Shown here piece after piece: positions 22,669 through 31,001 of a DNA stretch of 64,000 bases. Every line of letters begins with the position of its first letter. Within the stretch, counting starts at the first letter, position 1. The stretch is from the NCBI RefSeq assembly GCF_007833165.1, contig NZ_VOBQ01000013.1, positions 62,001 to 126,000 of the forward strand, given 5' to 3'. A program made the position numbers and the translations under genes. This DNA comes from Caenimonas sedimenti. GTDB lineage: Bacteria; Pseudomonadota; Gammaproteobacteria; Burkholderiales; Burkholderiaceae_C. The notes below the pieces were generated by a model. It saw nothing but the letters and a program-made list of their open reading frames with translations. It made no database searches and was not told the DNA's origin.

Positions 22669-23066
22669 CGGTCGAGCGCTTCGAAATCCGTACACCCGAG
22701 CAACTGACCATCGCACGCCGCGCAGTGACGGCATGCGCCACCCGGCTGAATTTTGGCGATGTGGAGCGCACCAAGCTGGTGACGGCGGCCAGCGAATTGG
22801 GACGCAACGTCCTGGTTCATGGTGCGGGCGGCACCATGACCATCAGCGAATTGCAACGCGCCGGCCGCACCGGGATCGAGCTGTGCTTCGCCGACCAGGG
22901 CCCGGGCATTCCCGACATTGGCCGGGCGATGCAGGACGGCTTCACCACGGCGCGGAGCCTGGGGCTGGGTCTCGGCGGCGCCCGCCGCCTGGTCAATGAA
23001 TTCGAGATCGTCTCGGAGCCTGGAATGGGCACGAAAGTCACGGTGATCCAGTGGAAACGACGATAG
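22665..23066 (+). CDS. rsbT: RsbT-like serine/threonine kinase (switch protein)
   Basis: 133 residues, GHKL ATPase fold. The N-box ASELGRNVLVHG and G1 box ADQGPGIPDI, the loop MQDGFTTARSLGLGLGG and the end VTVIQWKRR all match RsbT. It is expected to phosphorylate RsbR and RsbS and then move to a partner. The start is TTG overlapping the rsbS stop (TTGA). No ATG is available near this position. Confidence 0.92.
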   Translation: MTVERFEIRTPEQLTIARRAVTACATRLNFGDVERTKLVTAASELGRNVLVHGAGGTMTISELQRAGRTGIELCFADQGPGIPDIGRAMQDGFTTARSLGLGLGGARRLVNEFEIVSEPGMGTKVTVIQWKRR

Positions 23067-24055
23067 AGGTCACCGAACAGAGCCAGGTGGCGGAAGCCCG
23101 GCGCGCAGTCGCCGACCTGGGGGCCGAGGTGGGACTGTCCGCCCATGATCTCGGCCGCGCGGCCCTGGTGGCCACCGAAGCCTGCACGAACCTGGTGAAG
23201 TACGGCAGGCAGGGCGTGATGGTGCTGAGCAAGTTCTCCGAGGCCGGCGCGCGCGGGGTGCAGCTGATCGCCATCGACAGTGGGCCGGGGTTCGCGAATT
23301 TCGGCGCGTCGGCACGCGACGGCCACTCCACGGGCGGCAGCCTGGGGGTGGGGCTTGGCGCCATCATGCGTTCTTCCGACCTGTTCGATTGCTACACGCG
23401 CGAGGGGCAGGGCTCCGCACTGCTGTCGCGCGTCTCCGCCGGCGCCGTCCCGGTGCAGGCCGTGCCCGGTTCGCTGTGGGTCGGCAGCCGGGCCTCGGCC
23501 AAGCTGGGCCATGTCGAGAGCGGCGATGCCTGGGGCGTTTTCGATTCGCGGCGGCTGCGGCGCCTGTGCGTGGCCGACGGGCTGGGGCACGGCCCCCTGG
23601 CCGCCATCGCGGGCCACGCCGCCATCACCGCGTTCCACGCCGCGGCGCTTCGCGACACGCCCCAGGACATCCTCCAGCAGGCCCATGTGGCCCTCAAATC
23701 CACCCGTGGCGCCGTCATGGCCGTTCTGGCCCTCGACACCGAAGCCGGGACGGCGACCTTCTCCGGCGTCGGCAACATCGTCGCCATGCTGCATTCCGAG
23801 TCGCGGCAGCAGCACATGGTCTCCACCGAGGGGATCGTCGGTTACAGCGTGCGCGTGTTCCGTTCCCACGAGTACGCGTGGACCCCCGGATCGACGGCGA
23901 TCCTGGCCAGCGATGGTTTGTCGTCGCGCTGGAACCTGATCCGCTACCCGGGCCTGATGGCGCGGCATCCCGCGCTGATCGCCGCCGTGCTGTACCGCGA
24001 CTACGCGCGCGACACGGACGACGCCACCGTGGTCGTGGCGAAGGTGGCGCCATGA
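23051..24055 (+). CDS. RsbT-like ATPase domain fused to RsbX/SpoIIE-type PP2C phosphatase
   Basis: 334 residues from a GTG start that overlaps rsbT by 16 bases. Residues 1 to about 130 form a second GHKL domain (VATEACTNLVKYG, AIDSGPGFANF). Residues 140-334 are a PP2C-type phosphatase with the metal motif CVADGLGHG and the closing DDATVVVAK. In Bacillus, RsbX resets the stressosome by dephosphorylating RsbR/RsbS; a fused kinase-like domain could localise it or add a counter-activity. Substrate assignment is inference from gene order. Confidence 0.88.
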   Translation: METTIEVTEQSQVAEARRAVADLGAEVGLSAHDLGRAALVATEACTNLVKYGRQGVMVLSKFSEAGARGVQLIAIDSGPGFANFGASARDGHSTGGSLGVGLGAIMRSSDLFDCYTREGQGSALLSRVSAGAVPVQAVPGSLWVGSRASAKLGHVESGDAWGVFDSRRLRRLCVADGLGHGPLAAIAGHAAITAFHAAALRDTPQDILQQAHVALKSTRGAVMAVLALDTEAGTATFSGVGNIVAMLHSESRQQHMVSTEGIVGYSVRVFRSHEYAWTPGSTAILASDGLSSRWNLIRYPGLMARHPALIAAVLYRDYARDTDDATVVVAKVAP

Positions 24056-25335
24056 GGCATCGCATCGTGAGTACCCGCGTGACGGGGCCGGGCATGATCA
24101 CGGTGCGCGACCGGGCGCGGCAGATGGGCGAGCTTTTCGGGCTTGACGACGTCCAGCGGACCCGCTTTGTCACGGCAGTCTCGGAGATCGCCCGCAACAC
24201 CGTCCAGTACGCGACGGAAGGCACGGCAACCTTCCTGTTCGATGCCGGAGCCAGCGGGGGCGCGCAGTCGGTCGTCGCGGAGATCCGTGACAGCGGACCT
24301 GGCATCAAGGACCTCGCCGCCGTGCTGGCGGGCCGTCCGCGGGCCGACGGTTCCGTGCGCCTGGGCATCGCCGGCAGCCGGCGGCTCGTCGACGCGCTGT
24401 CGGTGGAGTGCCCGCCCGAAGGCGGCACGGTGGTCACCATCTCGATGGAGACGCACCGGGGCTTCCGGCGCATCGGCGGCAGCGACCTCGCGGCGCTGAT
24501 CGACAAGCTGGCGCGTCGCCGGCCGCAGACGCCGCTGGAAGAGCTCGAACACCAGAACCGCGAAATGCTCGAAGCGCTCGATGCCCTGCGGGCGCGCGAG
24601 CAGGATCTGCTGCGGCAGGACGAACGCAAAAACCAGTTCCTGAGCACGCTGGCCCATGAGCTGCGCAATCCGATGGCCACGCTGCACATGACGCTGGAGA
24701 TCCTGCAGCGCATGGAGCTCGAACCCAAGGTGGCGCACCGCCGCGAGGTCATGTCGCGCCAGGTCGACCAGCTGATCAGCCTGGTGGACGACCTGATGGA
24801 CGCTTCGCGGGTGAGCCAGGGCAAGCTGGACCTGAACCGCAAACGCACGGAGGTGAACGAGCTCGTCGCCGGTGCCCTGGAAATGTCGAGCGCGGCGGTC
24901 AGTGCGAAGAACCATACGCTGACCTTCGCCCGCTCCGACGACGATCTCTGGATCCTCGGCGACGCCATGCGGCTGCGCCAGGTCGTCTGCAACCTGGTGC
25001 AGAACTCCGCGCGCTACAGCCCGGAGGCGGGGCACATCCGCGTCAGCGTCCGCCGGGAAGACCAGCACGCCGTGATCGACGTGGAGGACAACGGCATCGG
25101 CATCGCGGCCGACGTGCTGCCCCATGTGTTCGAACTCTTCGTGCAGGGCGGCCCTGCAGGCAGCAACAGCAGCGCCGGCTTGGGGGTGGGTCTCACGCTG
25201 GTCAGGCGCCTGGTCGAAGGGCACGGCGGCAGCGTCTTCGCCGCCAGTGAAGGGCCGGGCCAGGGCAGCAAGTTCTGCGTGACGCTGCCGCTCACCGCGC
25301 AGCGCGGGGACGCCTTGCCGGCTTTCCCGGACTGA
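24052..25335 (+). CDS. Histidine kinase with N-terminal RsbT-like ATPase domain
   Basis: 427 residues, ATG inside the previous stop codon (ATGA). Residues 1-135 form a third GHKL domain of RsbT type (VSEIARNTVQYA, IRDSGPGIKDL, LGIAGSRRLVD). A coiled coil (about 160-195) leads to a dimerisation domain with His202 in TLAHELRNP, then a standard kinase ATPase domain (NLVQNSARYSP, DNGIGIAADVLPHVFELF). There is no membrane segment and no receiver domain. No response regulator lies nearby, so its phosphate acceptor must be elsewhere. It is probably the output of the stressosome operon. Confidence 0.9.
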   Translation: MRHRIVSTRVTGPGMITVRDRARQMGELFGLDDVQRTRFVTAVSEIARNTVQYATEGTATFLFDAGASGGAQSVVAEIRDSGPGIKDLAAVLAGRPRADGSVRLGIAGSRRLVDALSVECPPEGGTVVTISMETHRGFRRIGGSDLAALIDKLARRRPQTPLEELEHQNREMLEALDALRAREQDLLRQDERKNQFLSTLAHELRNPMATLHMTLEILQRMELEPKVAHRREVMSRQVDQLISLVDDLMDASRVSQGKLDLNRKRTEVNELVAGALEMSSAAVSAKNHTLTFARSDDDLWILGDAMRLRQVVCNLVQNSARYSPEAGHIRVSVRREDQHAVIDVEDNGIGIAADVLPHVFELFVQGGPAGSNSSAGLGVGLTLVRRLVEGHGGSVFAASEGPGQGSKFCVTLPLTAQRGDALPAFPD

Positions 25336-25357
25336 AACTTGCGAAAGGCGTGTCGCC

Positions 25358-26641
25358 TTAGCCGGGTCTCGCGCCGGCCAATGCGGCGCGCCCCGCGAAG
25401 GCACCGGGCGCATCCGCCCGGCCTTCGATGCGCAGGCCCTCGTTCCACTTCGCCATGCGCTCCGAGCGCGCGAAGGACCCCACCTTCAGCTGCCCGGCGT
25501 TCCAGCCGGTCGCCAGGTGCACGATGGTGACGTCCTCTGTTTCGCCCGAGCGGGCGGACACGATGGTGGCGTAGCCCAGCGCCTGCGCCGCCTCCAGCGC
25601 AGCCCGGGTTTCGGTCACGGTGCCGGCCTGGTTCGGTTTGATCAGCGCGCAGTTGCAGGCGCCCCGGGCGGCGGCCATGCGGATGCGGCCGCCGTTGGTG
25701 ACGAGATAGTCGTCGCCAACCACCTGTACGCGGTGGCCGACAGCGCGCGTGAAAGCGATCAAGCCTGCTTCATCGTCCTCGCCCAGCGGATCCTCGATCG
25801 AGACGATGGGGTAGTTCTCCACCCAGCCGACCAGCCGTTCGCACAAGGCGTCCGAATCCAGCTCCCGGTTGTCCAGCGCGAGCCGGTAGCGGCCGTTCTT
25901 GCCGAATTCCGAGGCCGCGACGTCGAGTGCGATCGACACGTCCTCGCCGGGGACATAGCCGGCTTTCTCGATCGCCGCCACCAGCATGTCGAGCGCGTCT
26001 TCATTGCGGGCGAAATCCGGCCACCAGCCGCCCTCGTCCGCCACGCCGGCCAGCGCGCCGCGCGCGGCCATCAGTTCGCCGGCCGCGCGATACACCTCCG
26101 CCGTCATCTCCAGCGCTTGCGCGAAGCTGGTGGCGCCGGTCGCGATGATCATGAAGTCCTGGATGTCGACGCGGCGCCCGGCATGCGCGCCGCCGCCGAA
26201 GATCTGGATCTGCGGCAAGGGCAGCCGCACGGCGCGGCCCTGCGCGAGATGGCGCCAGAGCGGCATGCGGGCATGCGCCGCGGCGGCCTGCAGCACGGCC
26301 AGCGACGTCGCGACCAGCGCGTTGCCACCCAGGCGCGAACGGGTCGGCGTCCCGTCCAGCGCGACCAGGAGGGCGTCGATGCCGGCTTGGTCCGTCACGT
26401 CGTGCCCCTGCAGGGCGGGCGCGATCTCGCGGTCGATCCCCGCCACGGCCTGCAGGACGTCGCGCCCACCGAAACGGGGCCCGCCGTCGCGCAACTCCAC
26501 GGCTTCGCGCGTCCCCATGGAGGCGCCGGCGGGGGCGATGCCCAGGCCCACCGTGCCATCCTCGTTCGTCACTTCCACTTCGACCGTGGGCCGGCCGCGC
26601 GAATCCCAGATGCGGCGTGCCGCGATGTGTCGGATCTTCAT
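25358..26641 (-). CDS. Enolase paralogue lacking the second catalytic histidine
   Basis: 427 residues, full enolase length. Conserved: Ser41 loop (AGASMGTREA), His153 (GGGAHAGRRVDIQDFM), Glu203 (ADEGGWWPDF), metal ligands Asp240, Glu283 and Asp310, Lys335 (IKPNQAGT) and Lys386 (GQLKVGS). The usual SHRSGETED is SARSGETED: Ala363 replaces the His that contacts the substrate phosphate in enolase (His369 in E. coli). The Asn-Asn of the canonical HADNN loop is Arg-Arg here. Its start overlaps the end of the upstream kinase gene by four bases. It may act on a different phosphorylated acid than 2-phosphoglycerate. Confidence 0.85.
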   Translation of the reverse strand: MKIRHIAARRIWDSRGRPTVEVEVTNEDGTVGLGIAPAGASMGTREAVELRDGGPRFGGRDVLQAVAGIDREIAPALQGHDVTDQAGIDALLVALDGTPTRSRLGGNALVATSLAVLQAAAAHARMPLWRHLAQGRAVRLPLPQIQIFGGGAHAGRRVDIQDFMIIATGATSFAQALEMTAEVYRAAGELMAARGALAGVADEGGWWPDFARNEDALDMLVAAIEKAGYVPGEDVSIALDVAASEFGKNGRYRLALDNRELDSDALCERLVGWVENYPIVSIEDPLGEDDEAGLIAFTRAVGHRVQVVGDDYLVTNGGRIRMAAARGACNCALIKPNQAGTVTETRAALEAAQALGYATIVSARSGETEDVTIVHLATGWNAGQLKVGSFARSERMAKWNEGLRIEGRADAPGAFAGRAALAGARPG

Positions 26642-27651
26642 TCGGTGAATTCCCGCGTCCAGCGGTCCGTGATGGCGTCGAGCCGCCTGGGCGCCTCTTG
26701 CAGGAGCGAAATGGCCACGCGCCGCACCGCCGCGCGTTCCGGCTCGTCCAGGTATTCAGCGGGGGACTTGCCGTCGACACGGGCCAGGGTGAGGCCGGGC
26801 AGCAGTGTCGCGACTCGTTCTTCCAGGCTGCCGGGCCGCTCCCAGCCTGCGTGCGCGAAGTACGCACCGGTGAAGGCCCGAAAGGCCGCCATCAGTTCCA
26901 CGCGGTGCCGCGGCAGGTGGGCCGCCTTCAGCAGGAAATGATTCAGGCAGAAGGCCACGTCGAACGCCGGGTCGCCGAACCAGGCGCATTCCGCGTCGAG
27001 CAGGACCGGTCCGTTCGGCCCGATCAGGATGTTTTTCGGGCTCACGTCGCCGTGCACGAGCACACGGCGGGTCGCGGCCGTGCGCCCGACCAGTGCATGC
27101 AAGTGGCCGGCGAGGGCGGGGTGCGCGCGCGCTGTCTCGACGAGGTAAGGCTCCAGCCGGATCGCATGGAAGTTGGCATCGGTGGCGAAGGCCCGGGCCA
27201 GACCCGCATCGTCCGAGGTCGCCGCATGGATGCGCCCGAGGAGATCACCGGCGGCAGACGCGACGCCGGCGTCGACATGCCCGGCCAGCATCTCCGCTTT
27301 CCAGTTGCGGTGGTCCGCCCCCAGGAATTCCATGACGAAGCTCTTGCTGGCGTCGTCGGCGCCCAGCACGCTCGGGACCTGGCCCGGCGCAATGGCGTGC
27401 ACCGCGCGCAGCCAGGCGATCTCGTGGAACACGCGCTCCACGGGCACGTTCCATTCCTTGGCGACCTTGAGGCGGGGCAGGGCCTGCTTGACGCAGTAGC
27501 TGCCCGAACGCAGGTCCACGCGATAGATGCCTGACGAGACGCCACCCGTCAGGGCGGTGGCGCTCACGGTTTCGTCCGGCGCCGCCAGCCCGAGCTTGAC
27601 GAAGATGCTGCGCATCGCCCCGGCGTCGCGGGAAAGGTCCACGTCCATCAT
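26638..27651 (-). CDS. APH/choline-kinase-type phosphotransferase
   Basis: 337 residues (336 if the second Met is used). The small-molecule kinase fold shows a nucleotide loop TGGVSSGIYRVD, the Lys in YCVKQAL, the catalytic HGDVSPKNIL and the metal motif LLDAECAWFGDPAFD. The family phosphorylates sugars, choline, methylthioribose or antibiotics; the substrate here is unknown. It is coupled to the enolase-like gene by a four-base overlap, which suggests that the kinase makes the substrate of that enzyme. GATAAT at 27661-27666 is a likely -10 with an almost leaderless start. Confidence 0.85.
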   Translation of the reverse strand: MMDVDLSRDAGAMRSIFVKLGLAAPDETVSATALTGGVSSGIYRVDLRSGSYCVKQALPRLKVAKEWNVPVERVFHEIAWLRAVHAIAPGQVPSVLGADDASKSFVMEFLGADHRNWKAEMLAGHVDAGVASAAGDLLGRIHAATSDDAGLARAFATDANFHAIRLEPYLVETARAHPALAGHLHALVGRTAATRRVLVHGDVSPKNILIGPNGPVLLDAECAWFGDPAFDVAFCLNHFLLKAAHLPRHRVELMAAFRAFTGAYFAHAGWERPGSLEERVATLLPGLTLARVDGKSPAEYLDEPERAAVRRVAISLLQEAPRRLDAITDRWTREFTE

Positions 27652-27660
27652 TGCGCAGGG

Positions 27661-27681
27661 ATTATCGGAGCTTCCTAGAAT
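27661..27681. promoter_or_regulatory. Overlapping divergent -10 boxes, kinase and panE
   Basis: Only 36 bases separate the two start codons. Leftward GATAAT (27661-27666) and rightward TAGAAT (27676-27681) are the -10 boxes. Standard spacing puts the panE transcript start exactly on its ATG and the kinase transcript start about three bases before its ATG. A weak rightward -35 (TTGCGC, 27651-27656) has a 19-base spacer. Confidence 0.5.
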
Positions 27682-27687
27682 GCACCG

Positions 27688-28608
27688 ATGACCACTCCTC
27701 TCCAAGTCGCCGTCATGGGCGCCGGCGCCGTCGGCTGCTACTTCGGCGGCATGCTCGCGCGGGCCGGCCACGCCGTCACGCTCGTCGCCAGGCCCCAGCA
27801 TGTGGAGGCCATCCAGCGCGACGGTCTGCGGATGGAAACGCGGACGTTCGACGAACGCGTGCGACTGCAGGCCAGCACCGAACCGGCGGCGGTGCGCGGC
27901 GCCGACCTCGTGCTCTTCTGCGTCAAGTCCACCGACACCGAAACTGCTGGCCGCCTGATTCAGCCCCACCTCGGGCCCGACACGCTCGTGCTGTGCCTGC
28001 AGAACGGGGTCGACAACGCCGAGCGCCTGCGCGCGGTGTTGCCCGCGCATGAGGTGGCGGCGGCGGTCGTCTATGTCGGCACTGAAATGGCGGGGCCCGG
28101 CCATCTCAAGCATCACGGACGCGGGGAACTGGTGATCGATCCATCGCGCGCCAGCGAGCGGGTGGCGGCCGCTCTCGGCGCCGCCGGCGTGCCGACGGAG
28201 ATTTCGGCCAACGTGCGCGGGGCGCTCTGGCTGAAGCTGATCCTCAACTGCGCCTACAACGCGGTCTCGGCCATCGCGCAGCGGCCCTATGGCGAGAACG
28301 TGGCAAGCGCCGGCATTCCTGAGGTGATGCGCGATGTGGTGAGCGAGTGCCTTGCCGTCGCCGCAGCCGAAGGCGTGCAGGTCCCCGGCGACGTGGACGC
28401 CGCCGTCCGCAAGATTGCCGAAAGCATGCCGAGCCAGTTTTCCTCGACCGCGCAGGATCTCGCGCGCGGCAAGCCCAGCGAGATCGACTACCTCAACGGT
28501 CACGTCGTGAGGCGCGGTGCAGCCCATGGCATCGCGACACCAGCGAACCGCGTGCTGTGGGCGCTGGTGAAACTGGTGGAAAGCAGGCGCGCAGTCCCGC
28601 AGAGCTAG
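27688..28608 (+). CDS. panE: 2-dehydropantoate 2-reductase
   Basis: 306 residues; NADPH reduction of ketopantoate to pantoate for coenzyme A. Rossmann motif VMGAGAVGCYFGGMLARAG at the N-terminus, catalytic Lys in ALWLKLILNCAYN and Glu/Asn-Ser region GKPSEIDYLNGHVV near the C-terminus. Paralogues with other 2-keto acids exist, so the pantoate role is likely but not proven. A TAGAAT box is spaced for a leaderless transcript. Confidence 0.9.
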   Translation: MTTPLQVAVMGAGAVGCYFGGMLARAGHAVTLVARPQHVEAIQRDGLRMETRTFDERVRLQASTEPAAVRGADLVLFCVKSTDTETAGRLIQPHLGPDTLVLCLQNGVDNAERLRAVLPAHEVAAAVVYVGTEMAGPGHLKHHGRGELVIDPSRASERVAAALGAAGVPTEISANVRGALWLKLILNCAYNAVSAIAQRPYGENVASAGIPEVMRDVVSECLAVAAAEGVQVPGDVDAAVRKIAESMPSQFSSTAQDLARGKPSEIDYLNGHVVRRGAAHGIATPANRVLWALVKLVESRRAVPQS

Positions 28609-28700
28609 ACGCGGGGATCTGGTGATGCAAAGAATTCATCCCGCTGGTCCTGGATAGCTGTCAGCATGGCTTTCCATGGATTCCATGGCAAGGAATCCAC

Positions 28701-29006
28701 ATGACCCCATTTCTCTGGTGCGCCATCGGCGCCGCGATCGGCTGGATCGTCGGCACGGTGAGCGGCAAGAGCACCTATGCGAGCCGCGTCGAAGAAGTGC
28801 TGGTGGGGGTGTTCGGCGCCTTCATCGGCGGTGAATTCCTCGCGGCCATGGTGCGCGGCTCCAAGGCCGTCGACCCGGGTTTCACCGCCACGGCACTCGC
28901 GTTGGCCGTGGTCGGCGCCATCGCGATGCTGGGCCTGCTGGCCGTGATGCGGCGCGCCGTCGGCCCGCTGCGCAACGGCAAGAGCCGCGCGGTCGACCGG
29001 CGCTAG
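28701..29006 (+). CDS. GlsB/YeaQ/YmgE-like small membrane protein
   Basis: 101 residues, AAGGAA site before the ATG. Three glycine-rich hydrophobic helices (LWCAIGAAIGWIVGTVSG, EEVLVGVFGAFIGGEFL, TALALAVVGAIAMLGLLAVM) fit the transglycosylase-associated/GlsB family, whose members are stress-linked inner-membrane proteins of unknown activity. Upstream (28665-28697) a short palindromic run around CCATGGATTCCATGG is present. Confidence 0.7.
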   Translation: MTPFLWCAIGAAIGWIVGTVSGKSTYASRVEEVLVGVFGAFIGGEFLAAMVRGSKAVDPGFTATALALAVVGAIAMLGLLAVMRRAVGPLRNGKSRAVDRR

Positions 29007-29009
29007 CCC

Positions 29010-29036
29010 AAAAAAAACAGGCCCCGCAGGGCCTGT
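29010..29036 (-). terminator. Intrinsic terminator of the glycine-zipper gene
   Basis: Stem ACAGGCCC/GGGCCTGT with a four-base loop (29017-29036). Read leftward it is followed by a run of eight T, just past the stop of the leftward gene. It may also stop the rightward small membrane protein gene. Confidence 0.85.
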
Positions 29037-29057
29037 CTCGTCATTCGGGCAGGGCGC

Positions 29058-29558
29058 TTACTTGCCGTCCCGGTCCGCATCGCCGGGGATGGCGCGCTCG
29101 ACGCGGTCCCAGCCGGCGCGCGCGGCGCCCTTGGCTTCTTCCCACGCCAGCCGCGAACTGCCCTTGCTGCGCTCGTATTCGCTGCGCAGCTTGGGCTCAT
29201 GCGAGTCCCAGGACTCGCCAGAGGCCTTGGCGCGTTCCCAGCCGGTGTAGCCGGTGCGGTAGGCGGGGGCGTAGTCGTCGTACGTATAGCCGGACTTGTA
29301 GCCCGGCGTCTTGGTGTAGTTCTCGCGCCAGTAGCTGTCTTCCGCCGTCGGGTTGACGCGCTCGGCCGCGCCCTTGCCGGCCAAGCCGCCGGCCACTGCG
29401 CCAGCCGCACCGCCGAGGACCGTGCCCACCGGGCCCGCCATCGAGCCGATGGCCGCGCCTGCTGCGGCACCGGCCGCCGCGCCGGCGCCCACGCCCGCGG
29501 GATGCGCGCCGGGGGCGCCGCTGATCGGATCCTTGTTGGAGGGATTCTTGTCTGACAT
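29058..29558 (-). CDS. Glycine-zipper hypothetical protein
   Basis: 166 residues with an AAGGAGA site. After a short polar start (MSDKNPSNKDPISGAP) there is a 45-residue Gly/Ala zipper (AGAAAGAAAGAAIGSMAGPV) that could insert into a membrane. The C-terminal part is polar and aromatic, with tandem Tyr-rich units (YKSGYTYDDYAPAYRTGYTGWE) and W-x-E-A-K repeats. Proteins of this kind are common in Comamonadaceae and may be stress-induced. No function is known. Confidence 0.65.
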   Translation of the reverse strand: MSDKNPSNKDPISGAPGAHPAGVGAGAAAGAAAGAAIGSMAGPVGTVLGGAAGAVAGGLAGKGAAERVNPTAEDSYWRENYTKTPGYKSGYTYDDYAPAYRTGYTGWERAKASGESWDSHEPKLRSEYERSKGSSRLAWEEAKGAARAGWDRVERAIPGDADRDGK

Positions 29559-29746
29559 GTTGGAGATCTCCTTGTGGTTGGATGAAGTTCGCGGCTGTTC
29601 AGCCTTTTCGAACTCAGGCTGCAGATTGCGGCATCCGGTCCTGCGGCCTTGTCGGAATAAGCCGATCAGCCGGTGTCGCTGCGGACTACGGCGACTGTCC
29701 ATGCTCGCGCTGCGGGCACGTGCTCCGGCGACAATGCGCGTCCCCG

Positions 29747-30967
29747 ATGAACGACCTTCCGCGCCATCCCGTCCCACGTGCCGCAGCGAGCCGCTGGCTC
29801 ACCGTCAACGTCGTCGCGCAACTCGCGTTCGGCCTGCTGGCCATGACGATCTGCCTGCCGTCGATGCAGGACTGGCCGGCCACCTTCGGCGCGAGCCAGG
29901 CGGCCGTGCAGCTCAGCTTCAGCGGCTACATCGCCGCCTACGGGCTGCTGCAGCTGGTCTATGGCCCTTTGTCCGATCGCCATGGCCGCAAGCCCGTGCT
30001 GCTGGTGGGCCTGGCCCTGGGCGTCGCCGGCTCTCTGCTCGCCGCCTTCGCGCCCAACCTCACGATGCTCACCGTGGCGCGGATGATTCAAGGCGCCGGG
30101 ACGGCCGCGGGCATGGTCATCGGGCGGGCGCTGGTGCAGGACCTGTTCCAGGGCCCCGATCGCACGCGGATGATGGCCTTCGTCGGCATGACCATGGGCC
30201 TGTGCCCGCCCGCGGCCACGCTGCTGGGCGGGCAACTGCACGTGCGCCTGGGCTGGCAGGCCAACTTCCTCGTGATGGCGGCGCTGGGAACGGTGCTGTG
30301 GATCGCGGCCTGGCGCGGCTTGCCGGATCGCGCGCCGGCGGCGCCGTCCACCGGCCGCGCAGCCTGGCGGGCGCTGCTGTCGGGTTATGGCCGGCTGGCG
30401 CGCGAGCCCGCCTTCCTGCTCTTCGTGCTGCTCATGGCCGTGACCACGGCGACGTTCTACACGTTCCTGGGGGGCGCGCCGCTGGTCCTGGGACGCTATG
30501 GCGTCACGCCGGAAAGCCTGGGCCTGTACATCATGTGCATCCCGCTGTCGTACATCGTGGGCAACTGGTGCACCACCCGCCTGGTGCGGCGCTGGCCGGA
30601 CCGCACCATCATGCTGCTCGGACAGGTGGCCACATTGACGGGGCTGGGGCTGCTGCTGGCGCTCGCAGTGGCCGGTATCAACACGCCGCTGTCGCTGGCC
30701 CTGCCACTGCTGCTGCTGGGCATCGGCCATGGCCTGCTGGTGCCGCCCACGCTCGCGGGCACCGTGGGCCTGATCCCCGCGCTGGCGGGCTCCGCGGCGG
30801 CCGTCGCCGGCGTCACGCAGCAACTGGTGGGTGCATTCGGCGGATACGCGGTGGGCCTGGTGCCGCACGAGGGCGCCGCGAACATGGCGTTGCTGATGCT
30901 GATGTGGACCGGCATCGGCCTGGCCGCGCAGGTCGTCTTGTTCCGGTTCTTCCTGCGCAGGACCTGA
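29747..30967 (+). CDS. Bcr/CflA-type multidrug MFS transporter
   Basis: 406 residues, twelve helices. Helix 1 is VVAQLAFGLLAMTICLPSM. MFS motif A is clear (YGPLSDRHGRKPVLLVG) between helices 2 and 3, and antiporter motif C-like Gly/Pro spacing follows (GLCPPAATLLGG). The Bcr/CflA subfamily exports drugs such as bicyclomycin or chloramphenicol, or sulfur compounds. It stands alone; the ribosome site is weak. Confidence 0.88.
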   Translation: MNDLPRHPVPRAAASRWLTVNVVAQLAFGLLAMTICLPSMQDWPATFGASQAAVQLSFSGYIAAYGLLQLVYGPLSDRHGRKPVLLVGLALGVAGSLLAAFAPNLTMLTVARMIQGAGTAAGMVIGRALVQDLFQGPDRTRMMAFVGMTMGLCPPAATLLGGQLHVRLGWQANFLVMAALGTVLWIAAWRGLPDRAPAAPSTGRAAWRALLSGYGRLAREPAFLLFVLLMAVTTATFYTFLGGAPLVLGRYGVTPESLGLYIMCIPLSYIVGNWCTTRLVRRWPDRTIMLLGQVATLTGLGLLLALAVAGINTPLSLALPLLLLGIGHGLLVPPTLAGTVGLIPALAGSAAAVAGVTQQLVGAFGGYAVGLVPHEGAANMALLMLMWTGIGLAAQVVLFRFFLRRT

Positions 30968-31001
30968 TGCGGCGGCAGCCGGCGCTGGCGCGCCGGGCTG
31001 C

